From JAAXTX01 sp035560715 (GTDB lineage: Bacteria > Patescibacteriota > Minisyncoccia > Moranbacterales > UBA1568), in contig DATMYW010000038.1 of NCBI GenBank assembly GCA_035560715.1, forward strand, positions 1-8,680: 8,680 bases of DNA, given 5' to 3'. Below, in pieces: positions 1-6,423 of this stretch. A model generated the notes under the pieces. The model saw nothing but the letters and a program-made list of their open reading frames with translations. It was not told the DNA's origin and did not search any database. How positions within the stretch are numbered: the first letter of the stretch is position 1; the number at the start of each line of letters is the position of its first letter. The position numbers were made by a program, and so were the translations under genes.

Positions 1-21
1 ATTATACACACTATATAAATC
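1..21. repeat. 21-bp terminal direct repeat, left copy
   Basis: These 21 bases are identical to the last 21 bases of the window (8660-8680). The bases next to each copy differ. An exact repeat placed precisely at both ends is what a circular molecule gives when an assembler leaves a short overlap. The repeat includes the -10 element and most of the spacer of a leftward promoter and half of a palindrome. A true direct terminal repeat, or two chromosomal copies of an operator, is possible but less likely. Confidence 0.85.
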
Positions 22-28
22 CTGTCAA
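1..28 (-). promoter_or_regulatory. Consensus sigma70 promoter, reading leftward across the window junction
   Basis: On the - strand, TTGACA (28 to 23) is followed by a 16-bp spacer and TATAAT (6 to 1): both hexamers match the sigma70 consensus fully. It points off the left edge. In a circle, transcription would start near 8653 and run through a leader of about 220 nt into the operon whose first start codon is at 8433. The -10 overlaps a palindrome (8655-8669 in the right copy), which suggests control by a repressor. The same TATAAT occurs at 8660-8665. Confidence 0.8.
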
Positions 29-99
29 GTTGTTAAAAAAGAAGGGAATGCGTACGTGCCCTCGGATTTCTTTTTGGGCTTGTGGGTCCACATATGCGT

Positions 100-128
100 T
101 TGACAGGGCGGCATGGCTTTGTTATATT
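100..128 (+). promoter_or_regulatory. Sigma70 promoter of the SLOG gene
   Basis: TTGACA at 100-105, a 17-bp spacer and TATATT at 123-128 (5 of 6 matches to TATAAT). The expected start is near 135, giving an untranslated leader of about 47 nt before the ATG at 182. The -35 with the next two bases (TTGACAGG, 100-107) is the inverse of CCTGTCAA at 21-28, the -35 of the leftward promoter, so the two promoters stand back to back with a shared sequence. Confidence 0.8.
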
Positions 129-181
129 CCGTCGTCGGCTGAGTGACGTATTTTCTTGCAATTTAACTACAGGAGGAAAGA

Positions 182-880
182 ATGAGCGGAAGGGAAGGTT
201 TAACTATGAGGATTCCGGATGAGACCGGAACCAATGCGTCTCGCTATCAGGATACTATCGGGAAATTCCTGAAGGATAATGATCTTGCGGGCGTCGTTGC
301 AATCAGCGGCGGTTTGAATCCGAAAGATGATGGTGCGGAACGGAAAGCAAGTGACTTGCTGCACGCCATGCTCGGAGGACTTAATCCGAACCATTTCGCT
401 GTTCAGACCGGTGGAACGAAGTGGGGTATTCCGTCTCTCGCTAATCTGGCGGCGAGGAATCATAACATGAAGACAATCGGTGTCTATCCGAGACGCGGAA
501 GGAAACATGCGCTGCCAACGGACTTTCTCGATTTCGCGATCGAAGTCGGTCCGTTCGCCGTTCGGCCCGGGACTCCCGATGAAGAGTGCGGACAGTGGGG
601 CGATGAAGCGCCGGTGTTCGCGAGTCTGGCTGACGTCATGGTCGTTATCGGCGGTGGGCCCGGGGCAGAGGCGGAAGTCTCGCTCGCTATGAAGCGGAAC
701 GGAGGGAGTGTACGACCGACCGTAGTCGTACCTGTGATCGGTTTTGGCGGTATCGCGGATCTTTTACCGATCATCGCCGAAGCGATTTATCCTAACGCGA
801 AGAGCTTTCTGAAGCCGGTAGCTTCGGCGACCGAAGTGGCGGAGATTATTATCAGCCACATTCCGTATTCGAAGGGATAA
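182..880 (+). CDS. SLOG-superfamily Rossmann-fold nucleotide-binding protein
   Basis: 232 residues. The pattern is that of SLOG/LOG-like Rossmann domains: a first strand with VVAISGG (38-44), the glycine-rich TGGTKWGIPS (76-85), a strand with KTIGVYP (97-103), then VVIGGGPGAEAEV (154-166), in which the acidic residue after the GGGPG turn matches the conserved GGxGT-x-E region, and finally VVPVIGFGG (182-190). No signal peptide or membrane segment is seen, so it is probably cytosolic. SLOG domains bind, and in some families cleave, nucleotide-derived ligands, and many act as sensors or effectors in conflict systems; LOG enzymes release cytokinin bases. Which applies here cannot be told. The start is set by AGGAGG at 171-176; an ATG at 206 after GGGAAGG is a possible alternative. 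It has its own promoter and terminator, so it is a separate transcription unit from the regulator downstream. Confidence 0.72.
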   Translation: MSGREGLTMRIPDETGTNASRYQDTIGKFLKDNDLAGVVAISGGLNPKDDGAERKASDLLHAMLGGLNPNHFAVQTGGTKWGIPSLANLAARNHNMKTIGVYPRRGRKHALPTDFLDFAIEVGPFAVRPGTPDEECGQWGDEAPVFASLADVMVVIGGGPGAEAEVSLAMKRNGGSVRPTVVVPVIGFGGIADLLPIIAEAIYPNAKSFLKPVASATEVAEIIISHIPYSKG

Positions 881-907
881 ATTTTCGGGGAAAGAGAGAT
901 TGAAAAG

Positions 908-940
908 GAAGCCAGCGGAATCATCGCTGGCTTTTCATTT
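908..940 (+). terminator. Rho-independent terminator after the SLOG gene
   Basis: Stem AGCCAGCG (910-917) and CGCTGGCT (925-932) pair perfectly around a 7-nt loop, extended by an A-T pair at 909/933, and a T-rich tail (TTTTCATTTTT) follows. It lies 28 bases after the SLOG stop codon and separates that gene from the regulator. Confidence 0.88.
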
Positions 941-961
941 TTATCCGAGTCCTTTTTACGG

Positions 962-985
962 ATCGCGGTGGATAATATCCGCGAT
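962..985. promoter_or_regulatory. Inverted repeat upstream of the NrtR-type gene, possible operator
   Basis: ATCGCGG (962-968) and CCGCGAT (979-985) form a perfect 7-bp inverted repeat around a 10-base AT-rich centre that also holds the smaller repeat GGAT/ATCC. It lies just upstream of a candidate -35 (990-995). NrtR genes are often autoregulated, so an operator is plausible. It does not resemble the palindrome at the window edge, so one protein may not bind both. No T-run follows, which argues against a terminator. Confidence 0.4.
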
Positions 986-989
986 GCGA

Positions 990-1019
990 TTGACCGCGTA
1001 CGAGATGTCGGAGTATCCT
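990..1019 (+). promoter_or_regulatory. Possible promoter of the nrtR-like gene
   Basis: TTGACC (990-995), an 18-bp spacer and TATCCT (1014-1019): 5 of 6 and 4 of 6 matches to consensus. It is weaker than the two promoters at the window edge but well placed between the upstream terminator and the ATG at 1047. Some promoter is needed here because the upstream gene ends in a strong terminator. Confidence 0.45.
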
Positions 1020-1046
1020 GTACGTATCACACTTAGGCGTTCGAAT

Positions 1047-1730
1047 ATGAAAAAATCCAGCGGATCGTCTCATGGAAACCCTTCCATCCGGTTGGCGGTG
1101 GACACGGCGATCTTTTCCGTCATCGGCGGCAGGCTCAAGGTACTCCTTGTCCGTATCGGGAGCGGCTCGTATGAGGGGAAGTGGGCCCTTCCCGGCGGGC
1201 TGGTCGGTGTCGACGAGTCGCTCGATATGGCGGCTGAGCGGGTGCTTTCCGAGAAGGCCGGGGTGGACGATATCTATCTTGAGCAGCTCTATACGTTCGG
1301 CGCCGTGGATCGTGATATCCGCGGACGGAGCGTGTCGATCGCGTACTTCGCGCTCGTAAACAGCGACCGGTGCCTGCCGGCGACGATCGAATACTACTCC
1401 GATATCGCGTGGTACGATGCCGGCCGCCTGCCGAAGCTTGCGTTCGATCACTTGAAAATCGTCTCTGCGGGTATCGACCGGCTCCGAAGTAAGCTCGGGT
1501 ATTCCAATATCGCGTACGGATTGCTTCCGAAGGAATTCACCCTGACGGAGCTTCAGACGACGTACGAGATCATCCTCGGACACCCACTCGACAAGCGGAA
1601 TTTCCGCAAGAAGATCCAGGATATCGGCCTCGTGAAGGAGACGGGGAAGATCCGGAAAGCCGGTCCGAGCCGTCCGGCGCGCCTGTATGCATTCGCGGAT
1701 CGCAGGCCGAAGATGGTGGACGTGCTGTAG
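1047..1730 (+). CDS. nrtR: NrtR-family transcriptional regulator (Nudix domain plus winged helix)
   Basis: 227 residues, a normal NrtR length. A Nudix domain (about 14-145) contains VLLVRIGSGSYEGKWALPGG (32-51) and a Nudix box at 51-73 that departs from GX5EX7REUXEEXGU: G51, E57, R65, E69 and G72 are kept, but RE is RV (V66) and EE is EK (K70). The C-terminal winged helix (about 155-227) carries the family hallmarks LLPKEFTLTELQ, GHPLDKRNFRKK and RPARLYAF. In known NrtR proteins the Nudix domain binds ADP-ribose and releases the repressor from NAD-biosynthesis promoters; the weakened box fits a sensor rather than a hydrolase. No NAD-synthesis gene is present, so it probably controls the genes around it (inference). 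The open frame extends up to a TTG at 900, but that would run through the terminator hairpin, and the family alignment fits the ATG at 1047. The ribosome-binding site is weak. The nucleotidyltransferase gene follows closely, probably co-transcribed. Confidence 0.88.
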   Translation: MKKSSGSSHGNPSIRLAVDTAIFSVIGGRLKVLLVRIGSGSYEGKWALPGGLVGVDESLDMAAERVLSEKAGVDDIYLEQLYTFGAVDRDIRGRSVSIAYFALVNSDRCLPATIEYYSDIAWYDAGRLPKLAFDHLKIVSAGIDRLRSKLGYSNIAYGLLPKEFTLTELQTTYEIILGHPLDKRNFRKKIQDIGLVKETGKIRKAGPSRPARLYAFADRRPKMVDVL

Positions 1731-1765
1731 GGTCGGATCGAATGGTGAATCGTGAGGCGGATCAT

Positions 1766-3712
1766 ATGAATCCAGAAAAGGCGGATCGCGGAAAGGAAAT
1801 GTCGCCTGATGCGGCTGTCTCGCTGCCGCCGGTCGAGTCGTTCCTCCGTCCGTCACACCTGAACGGGGTGTGGCCGGAACGCGTAGCGACGGATGCGGCG
1901 TTCGTCGAGCAGTGTCGGGCGCGGGCCGAGCTTGATCGACGGCTCGGAGACGTATTTGGGAATCTTCCCCGTCCGGATATGCCGATCGCTCACGCGTTTG
2001 AACGCGGATTCGTCGAGCGTGAAGGTATCGAGAGACTGTATGGGTCGCTGTGCGAGTTCCTGGAATCGGATCCACACCATCGGCGCATCGTACTGTACCT
2101 TCCGTTCGAACTCCTGTCCGAGATCCCATCTTCCGCGAATGACGGTCTTCGGAACATATCCAAGCGGTTCCGAACGGCGTATCTGAAGGCATGGAAGGAA
2201 CTCCTTGCAGTGCACGATGTCCGAGCGAATTTCGTCGATGGCGACGTGTTGGAGACCGAGAAACGCGATTTCGATCCGCCGCGCGTCGTGAAGGCGGCAC
2301 ACCTGATACCGAAACTCGTAGAGAACGGTCTCCTCGGCGTCGGCGACATCATCGCTATCATGGAGGGAAGCGACGATCGGGTGCTCCGGGACAGTATCGC
2401 GGATACGTTTCCGGTCATGGCGGACCTGGGATTCGTTTCAGACGAGGAAATCGGGATGATGACCGGGTCTGCCGACCGACTGATCGGGAACCTTGGGCGT
2501 ATCATGGCTTCGGAACGGGCCATGGCCGATGAATATCCCGGGCGGCAGGAAGACATCGCGGTCACGTGTGACGGCATCCGCCGATCGATTCGCGACGAGT
2601 TCGCGCATATCGAAGCGGAACCGCACGATGACGCGACACCACGGCGGATCGCATGGCTGCGACAGCAGAAGAAGCGGGACGCGATCGCTTCCGCGGGCAG
2701 ACGGATCGCATCCGCGATCCTGCACGATGGGCTTGCGCCCGATATGATCTCGGAATTTATCAGGACGGATACCGACACGCGGCAGGCCCTGATCGAGGGA
2801 ATCCGTGGCGCGATCGAGTCGGCCTTTTCGGACGGTACCGGGAAACCGGATGAACTGTTCGCGCGGTATGGAAACGCGCTCCTGTCATTGTGGGAGACGG
2901 ACGAGCCGATCCTGGGAGAATCGCTTTCGATCGCGTTGTGTCGGTTGCGACGGCTGGGTGTCGTCGACGACCGGTTCCTCGATCGGCTCGGTATCGTTGT
3001 CCCGAAGCTGGTCGGACCGTTGTCGGAGAACCTGAAGTCGATGGGAGGGGAGTTGTCGGAGGCACGGAACATGGTCGCCTCGATCGAGTCCGATCCGGCC
3101 TTATCCGGTTTCCTCTTACCGGCCGTCCTGGTCTTCGGATCCCGCCTCAAGGGATACGGCGCGCAGGGTGCGGATATCGATGTCGGCGTCTTTGTACGGC
3201 CTGACGTCTCTGAAAATGATCGACCAAGGATGCAAGAATCGATGAGAGGGGCTTTCCCGCAGGAAAAGATCCGCGGCGATGCCGTGGAATTCTGGCTCGA
3301 GGAGAAGAGTGGAAACCTCCGGGTCCGCGAGTCCGATCGGCGTGACGTGACCCTTGGCGCCCGTTCGTGGACACACGTCCTGTTCGGGGCGGCTTGGGAG
3401 GGGAATGCGGATGTGATACGCGATCTCCGGGAACGGCTGCTGGTTCCGTATCTGTACGACACGGGTGAGACGATTCACGGCCGCGATGCGCGTAGCGTCT
3501 ATCTTGAGGAAATGGAACGGGACGCATTGCTGTATCGGCTCGCACACAGGGGGTACGAGCGTTTCAATCCTCCGTTCGGAGGCGTCCATACTGCACATTC
3601 GGACGATATCGACGGCGAAAGCGCCTTCTGGGACTCCGGGTACCGGCAGGTGGCGACGAGACTGTTCGTCGAGAGGGTGTTCCTGCCCAAGCTTTCTGCT
3701 TTCGTACGATAA
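1766..3712 (+). CDS. Large protein with C-terminal Pol-beta-type nucleotidyltransferase domain
   Basis: 648 residues from the ATG at 1766; numbers here use that start. The C-terminal domain has the Pol-beta nucleotidyltransferase signature: VLVFGSRLKGYG (454-465) followed by ADIDVGVF (469-476), giving the G-S and D-x-D metal-binding pair. A third acidic residue is probably in DAVEFWLEE (505-513). Residues 1-440 are mainly predicted helix with no motif I recognise; segments near 185-235 and 392-425 look like helical hairpins of HEAT type. The tail (FWDSGYRQVATRLFVERVFLP) looks conserved and resembles, from memory, large nucleotidyltransferases of Patescibacteria (weak). Transfer of a nucleotide to a protein, RNA or small molecule is expected, substrate unknown. 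The ATG at 1742 is 11 bases after the regulator stop but has a poor Shine-Dalgarno; the ATG at 1766 has GAGG 8 bases upstream, so it is preferred. Co-transcription with the regulator is likely. Confidence 0.75.
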   Translation: MNPEKADRGKEMSPDAAVSLPPVESFLRPSHLNGVWPERVATDAAFVEQCRARAELDRRLGDVFGNLPRPDMPIAHAFERGFVEREGIERLYGSLCEFLESDPHHRRIVLYLPFELLSEIPSSANDGLRNISKRFRTAYLKAWKELLAVHDVRANFVDGDVLETEKRDFDPPRVVKAAHLIPKLVENGLLGVGDIIAIMEGSDDRVLRDSIADTFPVMADLGFVSDEEIGMMTGSADRLIGNLGRIMASERAMADEYPGRQEDIAVTCDGIRRSIRDEFAHIEAEPHDDATPRRIAWLRQQKKRDAIASAGRRIASAILHDGLAPDMISEFIRTDTDTRQALIEGIRGAIESAFSDGTGKPDELFARYGNALLSLWETDEPILGESLSIALCRLRRLGVVDDRFLDRLGIVVPKLVGPLSENLKSMGGELSEARNMVASIESDPALSGFLLPAVLVFGSRLKGYGAQGADIDVGVFVRPDVSENDRPRMQESMRGAFPQEKIRGDAVEFWLEEKSGNLRVRESDRRDVTLGARSWTHVLFGAAWEGNADVIRDLRERLLVPYLYDTGETIHGRDARSVYLEEMERDALLYRLAHRGYERFNPPFGGVHTAHSDDIDGESAFWDSGYRQVATRLFVERVFLPKLSAFVR

Positions 3713-3748
3713 AAATCCGGGCAATCGTTTGATTGCCCGGCGTTTCCT
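3711..3748. terminator. Bidirectional terminator between convergent operons
   Basis: CCGGGCAATC (3717-3726) and GATTGCCCGG (3731-3740) form a perfect 10-bp stem with a 4-base loop. On the - strand the stem is followed by ATTTTTATC, a good T-run; on the + strand by CGTTTCCTTTC, a weaker tail. It begins a few bases after the nucleotidyltransferase stop (3712) and 37 bases past the stop of the SAM-like gene (3777), so it can end both convergent transcripts. Confidence 0.9.
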
Positions 3749-3776
3749 TTCGGTTCAAAGAACAATGCGCTTGCGA

Positions 3777-4970
3777 TCAGAGGCTGTTCCGACGTCCGCC
3801 GATGCCGGTGATCGCATTGCCATGGTTGGCCTCGCCCAGCTGCTCCCAGGGTATCTGTGAGCCGAGCATGAAGAGCGTTCCGAAGTACTGCAGCTCCTCG
3901 TTGCCGGCGGGCTGATCCTTCACCTGCATGATCGAGAGAATGAATCGTGTCAGGTTGGTCTCGAGCCTCGGATACGTGGCGGAGATCGCCACGCCCAGCT
4001 GGCGAAGCATCTGATCGCGGTTCGCGGCGCCGATCAGAACGGGGAGTCGGGAGTTTTCCAGGACCTCCTTGATCTTGGACGCGTCGTAGGCGAGCGCGGC
4101 CGCGATCTGGACCCCCGTCCCGGCGAACACCTTGTTCACGGCGTCGGCCACCGAATCGGCGTAGTCGCGCAGCGCTCCCGTGTCGGGCGGCTGCATCATG
4201 CCGGGAGGCATGACGCCGATTCCGCCGGATGCCGCCATCATGGCGCCCATCATCATCGCGGGATTCGCCGCGCCCTGCAGCCAGGCTTCCTGCCAGGATT
4301 TCAACTGGGAGTAGAAACCGATGATCGCGGGCCACAGGTGCTGATCGATGCGCTGGAAGAGCTGCTTTTTCCGGGCTTCCGTCACGTAGGTGCCGTCGAG
4401 CCCGTCTATCGCCTCGAAGATCTCGGCGTAGTTCCTCCTGGTCATCTGCTTCCTGAGCTTGAAGAACTCGGTGTCGACCTGTTCCTCGTTCGCATCGGCG
4501 AACGTTTCCATCAGGCGCACCAGCTTGTCGGGAATCTCGTAGAAGCCGACCTTGTGCGCGAGCGTCACGCGTATCGTCGAGATGACGCTCGACTGGTCGA
4601 CTTTCAGCACGCCACCGGTCCTGAGCGCTTCCAGCCAGGAAGCATCGCTTGGAACCGATGGGAGTACCGAGTCGAAGGAAACCGCACTGACCGGGGCAGT
4701 CATGGCCTGGCTGACTTTTGCTGCCTCGATCGCGGCAGGGGCGAGCTTCTCGACCAGCTTCCTGGCCTGCAGCTTCTTCATTCCGATGCTGACGAGGTCT
4801 TCTTCGGTGAGACTGGCGAGGTCCTCCACCGTCTCGGCTCCCAGTTCGGTCTTGATCTTCTCGATCGCCTCTTCGGCGAACCCGAGATCGCGCAGTTTTT
4901 CCTGTATCGGTTCGACCGAGGCCGCGATGGCGTTCCCGGGAGCCTTTCTGTTCGCTTTCTTGATAGTCAT
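3777..4970 (-). CDS. SAM-like domain protein with Met/Gly/Pro-rich segment, unknown function
   Basis: 397 residues, last gene of the four-gene operon. An N-terminal helical domain (about 22-78) reads like a sterile alpha motif or related helix-hairpin-helix: LRDLGFAEEAIEKI, then LASLTEEDLVSIGM and LQARKLVEKL, the usual 'L-T-E-E-D-L-x-x-I-G' core. The middle (about 115-235) is helical and rich in charged and aromatic residues. Residues 237-264 are low-complexity, rich in Met, Gly and Pro, and look like a flexible linker. The C-terminal part (about 265-380) is again helical. I do not recognise the family. SAM domains often polymerise or bind proteins, so a scaffold is plausible (inference). The start follows AAGGAGA at a 7-base spacing; the gap to the upstream gene is 31 bases. 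By eye, codon choice is more biased (CTG, AAG, ATC, GCC) than in the nucleotidyltransferase gene, which may mean high expression. No signal peptide or clear membrane helix is seen. Confidence 0.68.
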   Translation of the reverse strand: MTIKKANRKAPGNAIAASVEPIQEKLRDLGFAEEAIEKIKTELGAETVEDLASLTEEDLVSIGMKKLQARKLVEKLAPAAIEAAKVSQAMTAPVSAVSFDSVLPSVPSDASWLEALRTGGVLKVDQSSVISTIRVTLAHKVGFYEIPDKLVRLMETFADANEEQVDTEFFKLRKQMTRRNYAEIFEAIDGLDGTYVTEARKKQLFQRIDQHLWPAIIGFYSQLKSWQEAWLQGAANPAMMMGAMMAASGGIGVMPPGMMQPPDTGALRDYADSVADAVNKVFAGTGVQIAAALAYDASKIKEVLENSRLPVLIGAANRDQMLRQLGVAISATYPRLETNLTRFILSIMQVKDQPAGNEELQYFGTLFMLGSQIPWEQLGEANHGNAITGIGGRRNSL

Positions 4971-5001
4971 CGTCGTATCTCCTTGTTTGGTTTGAGAGAA
5001 A

Positions 5002-6381
5002 TCATTTGCAGATCTTGTCCCGTTCCGTCGGTCCGAATGAGACCATCCGGACGGGGATGTTCAGTCTTTCCCGCAGGATCCCGTCGCAGAGCGCATACAG
5101 GGACTGCGTCTCCCGGGGTACGACAAAGGTCGTTATCTCCGGATGGGAACGCATCAGGCGTTCTCCGAGTCCCTGCTGATAGCGCCGGTGCGAGTCGCCG
5201 CTTCCGTGCCGCACCCTGATCGCGCCCGATGATGAGAAATGGCTCCTGTCACCGGTATCCCGATAGCGGTCGCAGATGTGCCAGACGCCGTTCGTCCGTA
5301 TCTGGTCGAACCAGGTGACGGCCAATCCGTCGAAGGCCGATGTTCCGCCGCAGACCTCGATCGCATATCGGAGCAGATTGAGGTCGAGCGGACCGACGCG
5401 CACCTTTCCCTGATACCGGTTTTCCTGCTTGTGACTGCCCGGTAGCAGGTTCTCGGCCATCGTCTCATCGGCGGTCGGCATGGGTCCGGCTCCGTGCCGG
5501 ATCTGATAGGCCCGGGTGACGCCGACATTGACGATTTCTCCCCCGTATCCCGCGTCTTCGAGCATCGCTCGGGTGAAGCCCGGCAAGGTCCGAAGGGCGC
5601 TGGTATGGGGGTGGAATCCGTAGAGGTTGTCCGTGAGGACGCCGTGAGAACTTTCGATGACGACCGTGCCGTCCCGGTCGAGGATGACCCGTCCGAGATA
5701 GTCGCGGTCGACGATGATCGCCCGTCCGGATACCTCTTTGAACCGTCTCGCGATGTATCGTAGGAAACCGTCGTCGCGTAGCAGGACGATTTCTTTTGAT
5801 GCCTCGTCCAGATCTTCGGGAAGGAATCCTCCCGTGATGATCGGGGCGAGTTCGCGTGAGAGTGTCTCGCGGACGGCGGCAAGCCGATCGATGAGGTCGG
5901 ATCGGGAGAGATCCCCGACCCGGAGAGCGAGTTCCGGAATCAGCCGTGAGAGCCGGTAGGCCTCGCCGATTCCGGTGCCGATCGTGCCACGCGGCCGGTC
6001 TTTCCGTGCCAGCTCTTTCAACCGCGAGGCGATTCCGTGATACGGGGTCGCGCAGAGCGCTTCCCGGTCCACGGTCAGCAAATCGAAGGCGTTTTCCAGG
6101 CCGTGTCCGTAACGGAGCGCCTCCGCCTCGTTCAGCAGCCCTTCCGGAGAGACGACCATCCGATGGGAGATGTGCGTTCTCGTCCCTTCGAACGTGCCGC
6201 AGCCCCATTGACTGAAGGCGAAGCGTTCTCCGGCCGACGTCGAAACCCCGTGGCTTCCTTGCGCGCCGCCGACCTTGATGACGGTGTGCGCCCTCATCAT
6301 GTGCGAGATCTTGTGTACGACGCCTCCCTTGCCGCCGTCACCGGGACCGAGGTCCGTGACGATGTACGCTTTTCTGATCAT
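5002..6381 (-). CDS. Divergent adenylosuccinate synthetase (PurA-like) paralogue
   Basis: 459 residues, slightly longer than typical PurA (about 430). AdSS couples IMP, aspartate and GTP to adenylosuccinate. Family motifs in order: GPGDGGKGG (12-20; PurA has WGDEGKGK), with the catalytic Asp (D15) and the P-loop Lys (K18) kept but Glu changed to Gly; GGAQGSHG (38-45), keeping the catalytic His (H44); GTIGTGIGEAY (132-142) and ALRVGDL (152-158), close to PurA's GTTGRGIGPAY and GLRVGDL; ESSHG (243-247), in place of EGAQG; HGAGPMPT (296-303), close to VGAGPFPT; TWFD (356-359), where PurA has the guanine-reading TKxD; and SFGPTERD (448-455), like STGPDRTE. The catalytic pair is present, but the nucleotide-specificity and IMP-contact positions are altered, so the substrate may differ. 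Its place in an accessory operon argues against housekeeping purine synthesis. The start is the ATG after AAGGAGGTGATC, a full match to the 16S 3' end; a GTG two codons upstream lies inside that site. Confidence 0.82.
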   Translation of the reverse strand: MIRKAYIVTDLGPGDGGKGGVVHKISHMMRAHTVIKVGGAQGSHGVSTSAGERFAFSQWGCGTFEGTRTHISHRMVVSPEGLLNEAEALRYGHGLENAFDLLTVDREALCATPYHGIASRLKELARKDRPRGTIGTGIGEAYRLSRLIPELALRVGDLSRSDLIDRLAAVRETLSRELAPIITGGFLPEDLDEASKEIVLLRDDGFLRYIARRFKEVSGRAIIVDRDYLGRVILDRDGTVVIESSHGVLTDNLYGFHPHTSALRTLPGFTRAMLEDAGYGGEIVNVGVTRAYQIRHGAGPMPTADETMAENLLPGSHKQENRYQGKVRVGPLDLNLLRYAIEVCGGTSAFDGLAVTWFDQIRTNGVWHICDRYRDTGDRSHFSSSGAIRVRHGSGDSHRRYQQGLGERLMRSHPEITTFVVPRETQSLYALCDGILRERLNIPVRMVSFGPTERDKICK

Positions 6382-6394
6382 GATCACCTCCTTG
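6382..6394 (-). promoter_or_regulatory. Extended Shine-Dalgarno of the PurA-like gene
   Basis: The - strand reads AAGGAGGTGATC directly before the ATG. All 12 bases are complementary to the usual bacterial 16S rRNA 3' end (GATCACCTCCTT). This is the longest such match in the window and fixes the start at 6381 rather than at the GTG (6387-6385) inside the site. Confidence 0.75.
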
Positions 6395-6423
6395 TCGGTT
6401 TTGGTCGTTTCGTTCTGTCCGGT

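Noticed and set aside
48..146. Small 32-codon open frame on the + strand before the SLOG gene
   Set aside because: It runs through the sigma70 promoter at 100-128 and lacks a usable ribosome-binding site.
900..1046. TTG start at 900 extending the regulator by 49 residues
   Set aside because: The extension would encode the terminator hairpin of the preceding gene, and NrtR proteins begin near the residues following 1047.
921..2300. Long open frame of 459 codons on the - strand
   Set aside because: It lies antisense to the NrtR and nucleotidyltransferase genes, has low-complexity Arg/Pro/Ser-rich translation and no ribosome-binding site; it is a shadow frame of GC-rich coding sequence.
1990..3462. 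Long open frame of 490 codons on the - strand
   Set aside because: Antisense to the nucleotidyltransferase gene, Ser/Arg-rich without motifs; the + strand frame carries the real GS...DID signature.
3499..4335. Open frame of 278 codons on the - strand spanning the convergent terminator
   Set aside because: It crosses the perfect terminator hairpin and overlaps two supported genes in other frames; the translation is Arg/Gly-rich with no motif.
4338..5219. Open frame of 293 codons on the + strand
   Set aside because: Antisense to the SAM-like and AdSS genes, no promoter or Shine-Dalgarno, no recognisable domain.
5002..6381. Assignment as phage PurZ (2-aminoadenine pathway)
   Set aside because: The catalytic Asp that PurZ is recalled to replace is kept, and no DatZ-, MazZ- or polymerase-like gene is present; the AdSS branch stays open.
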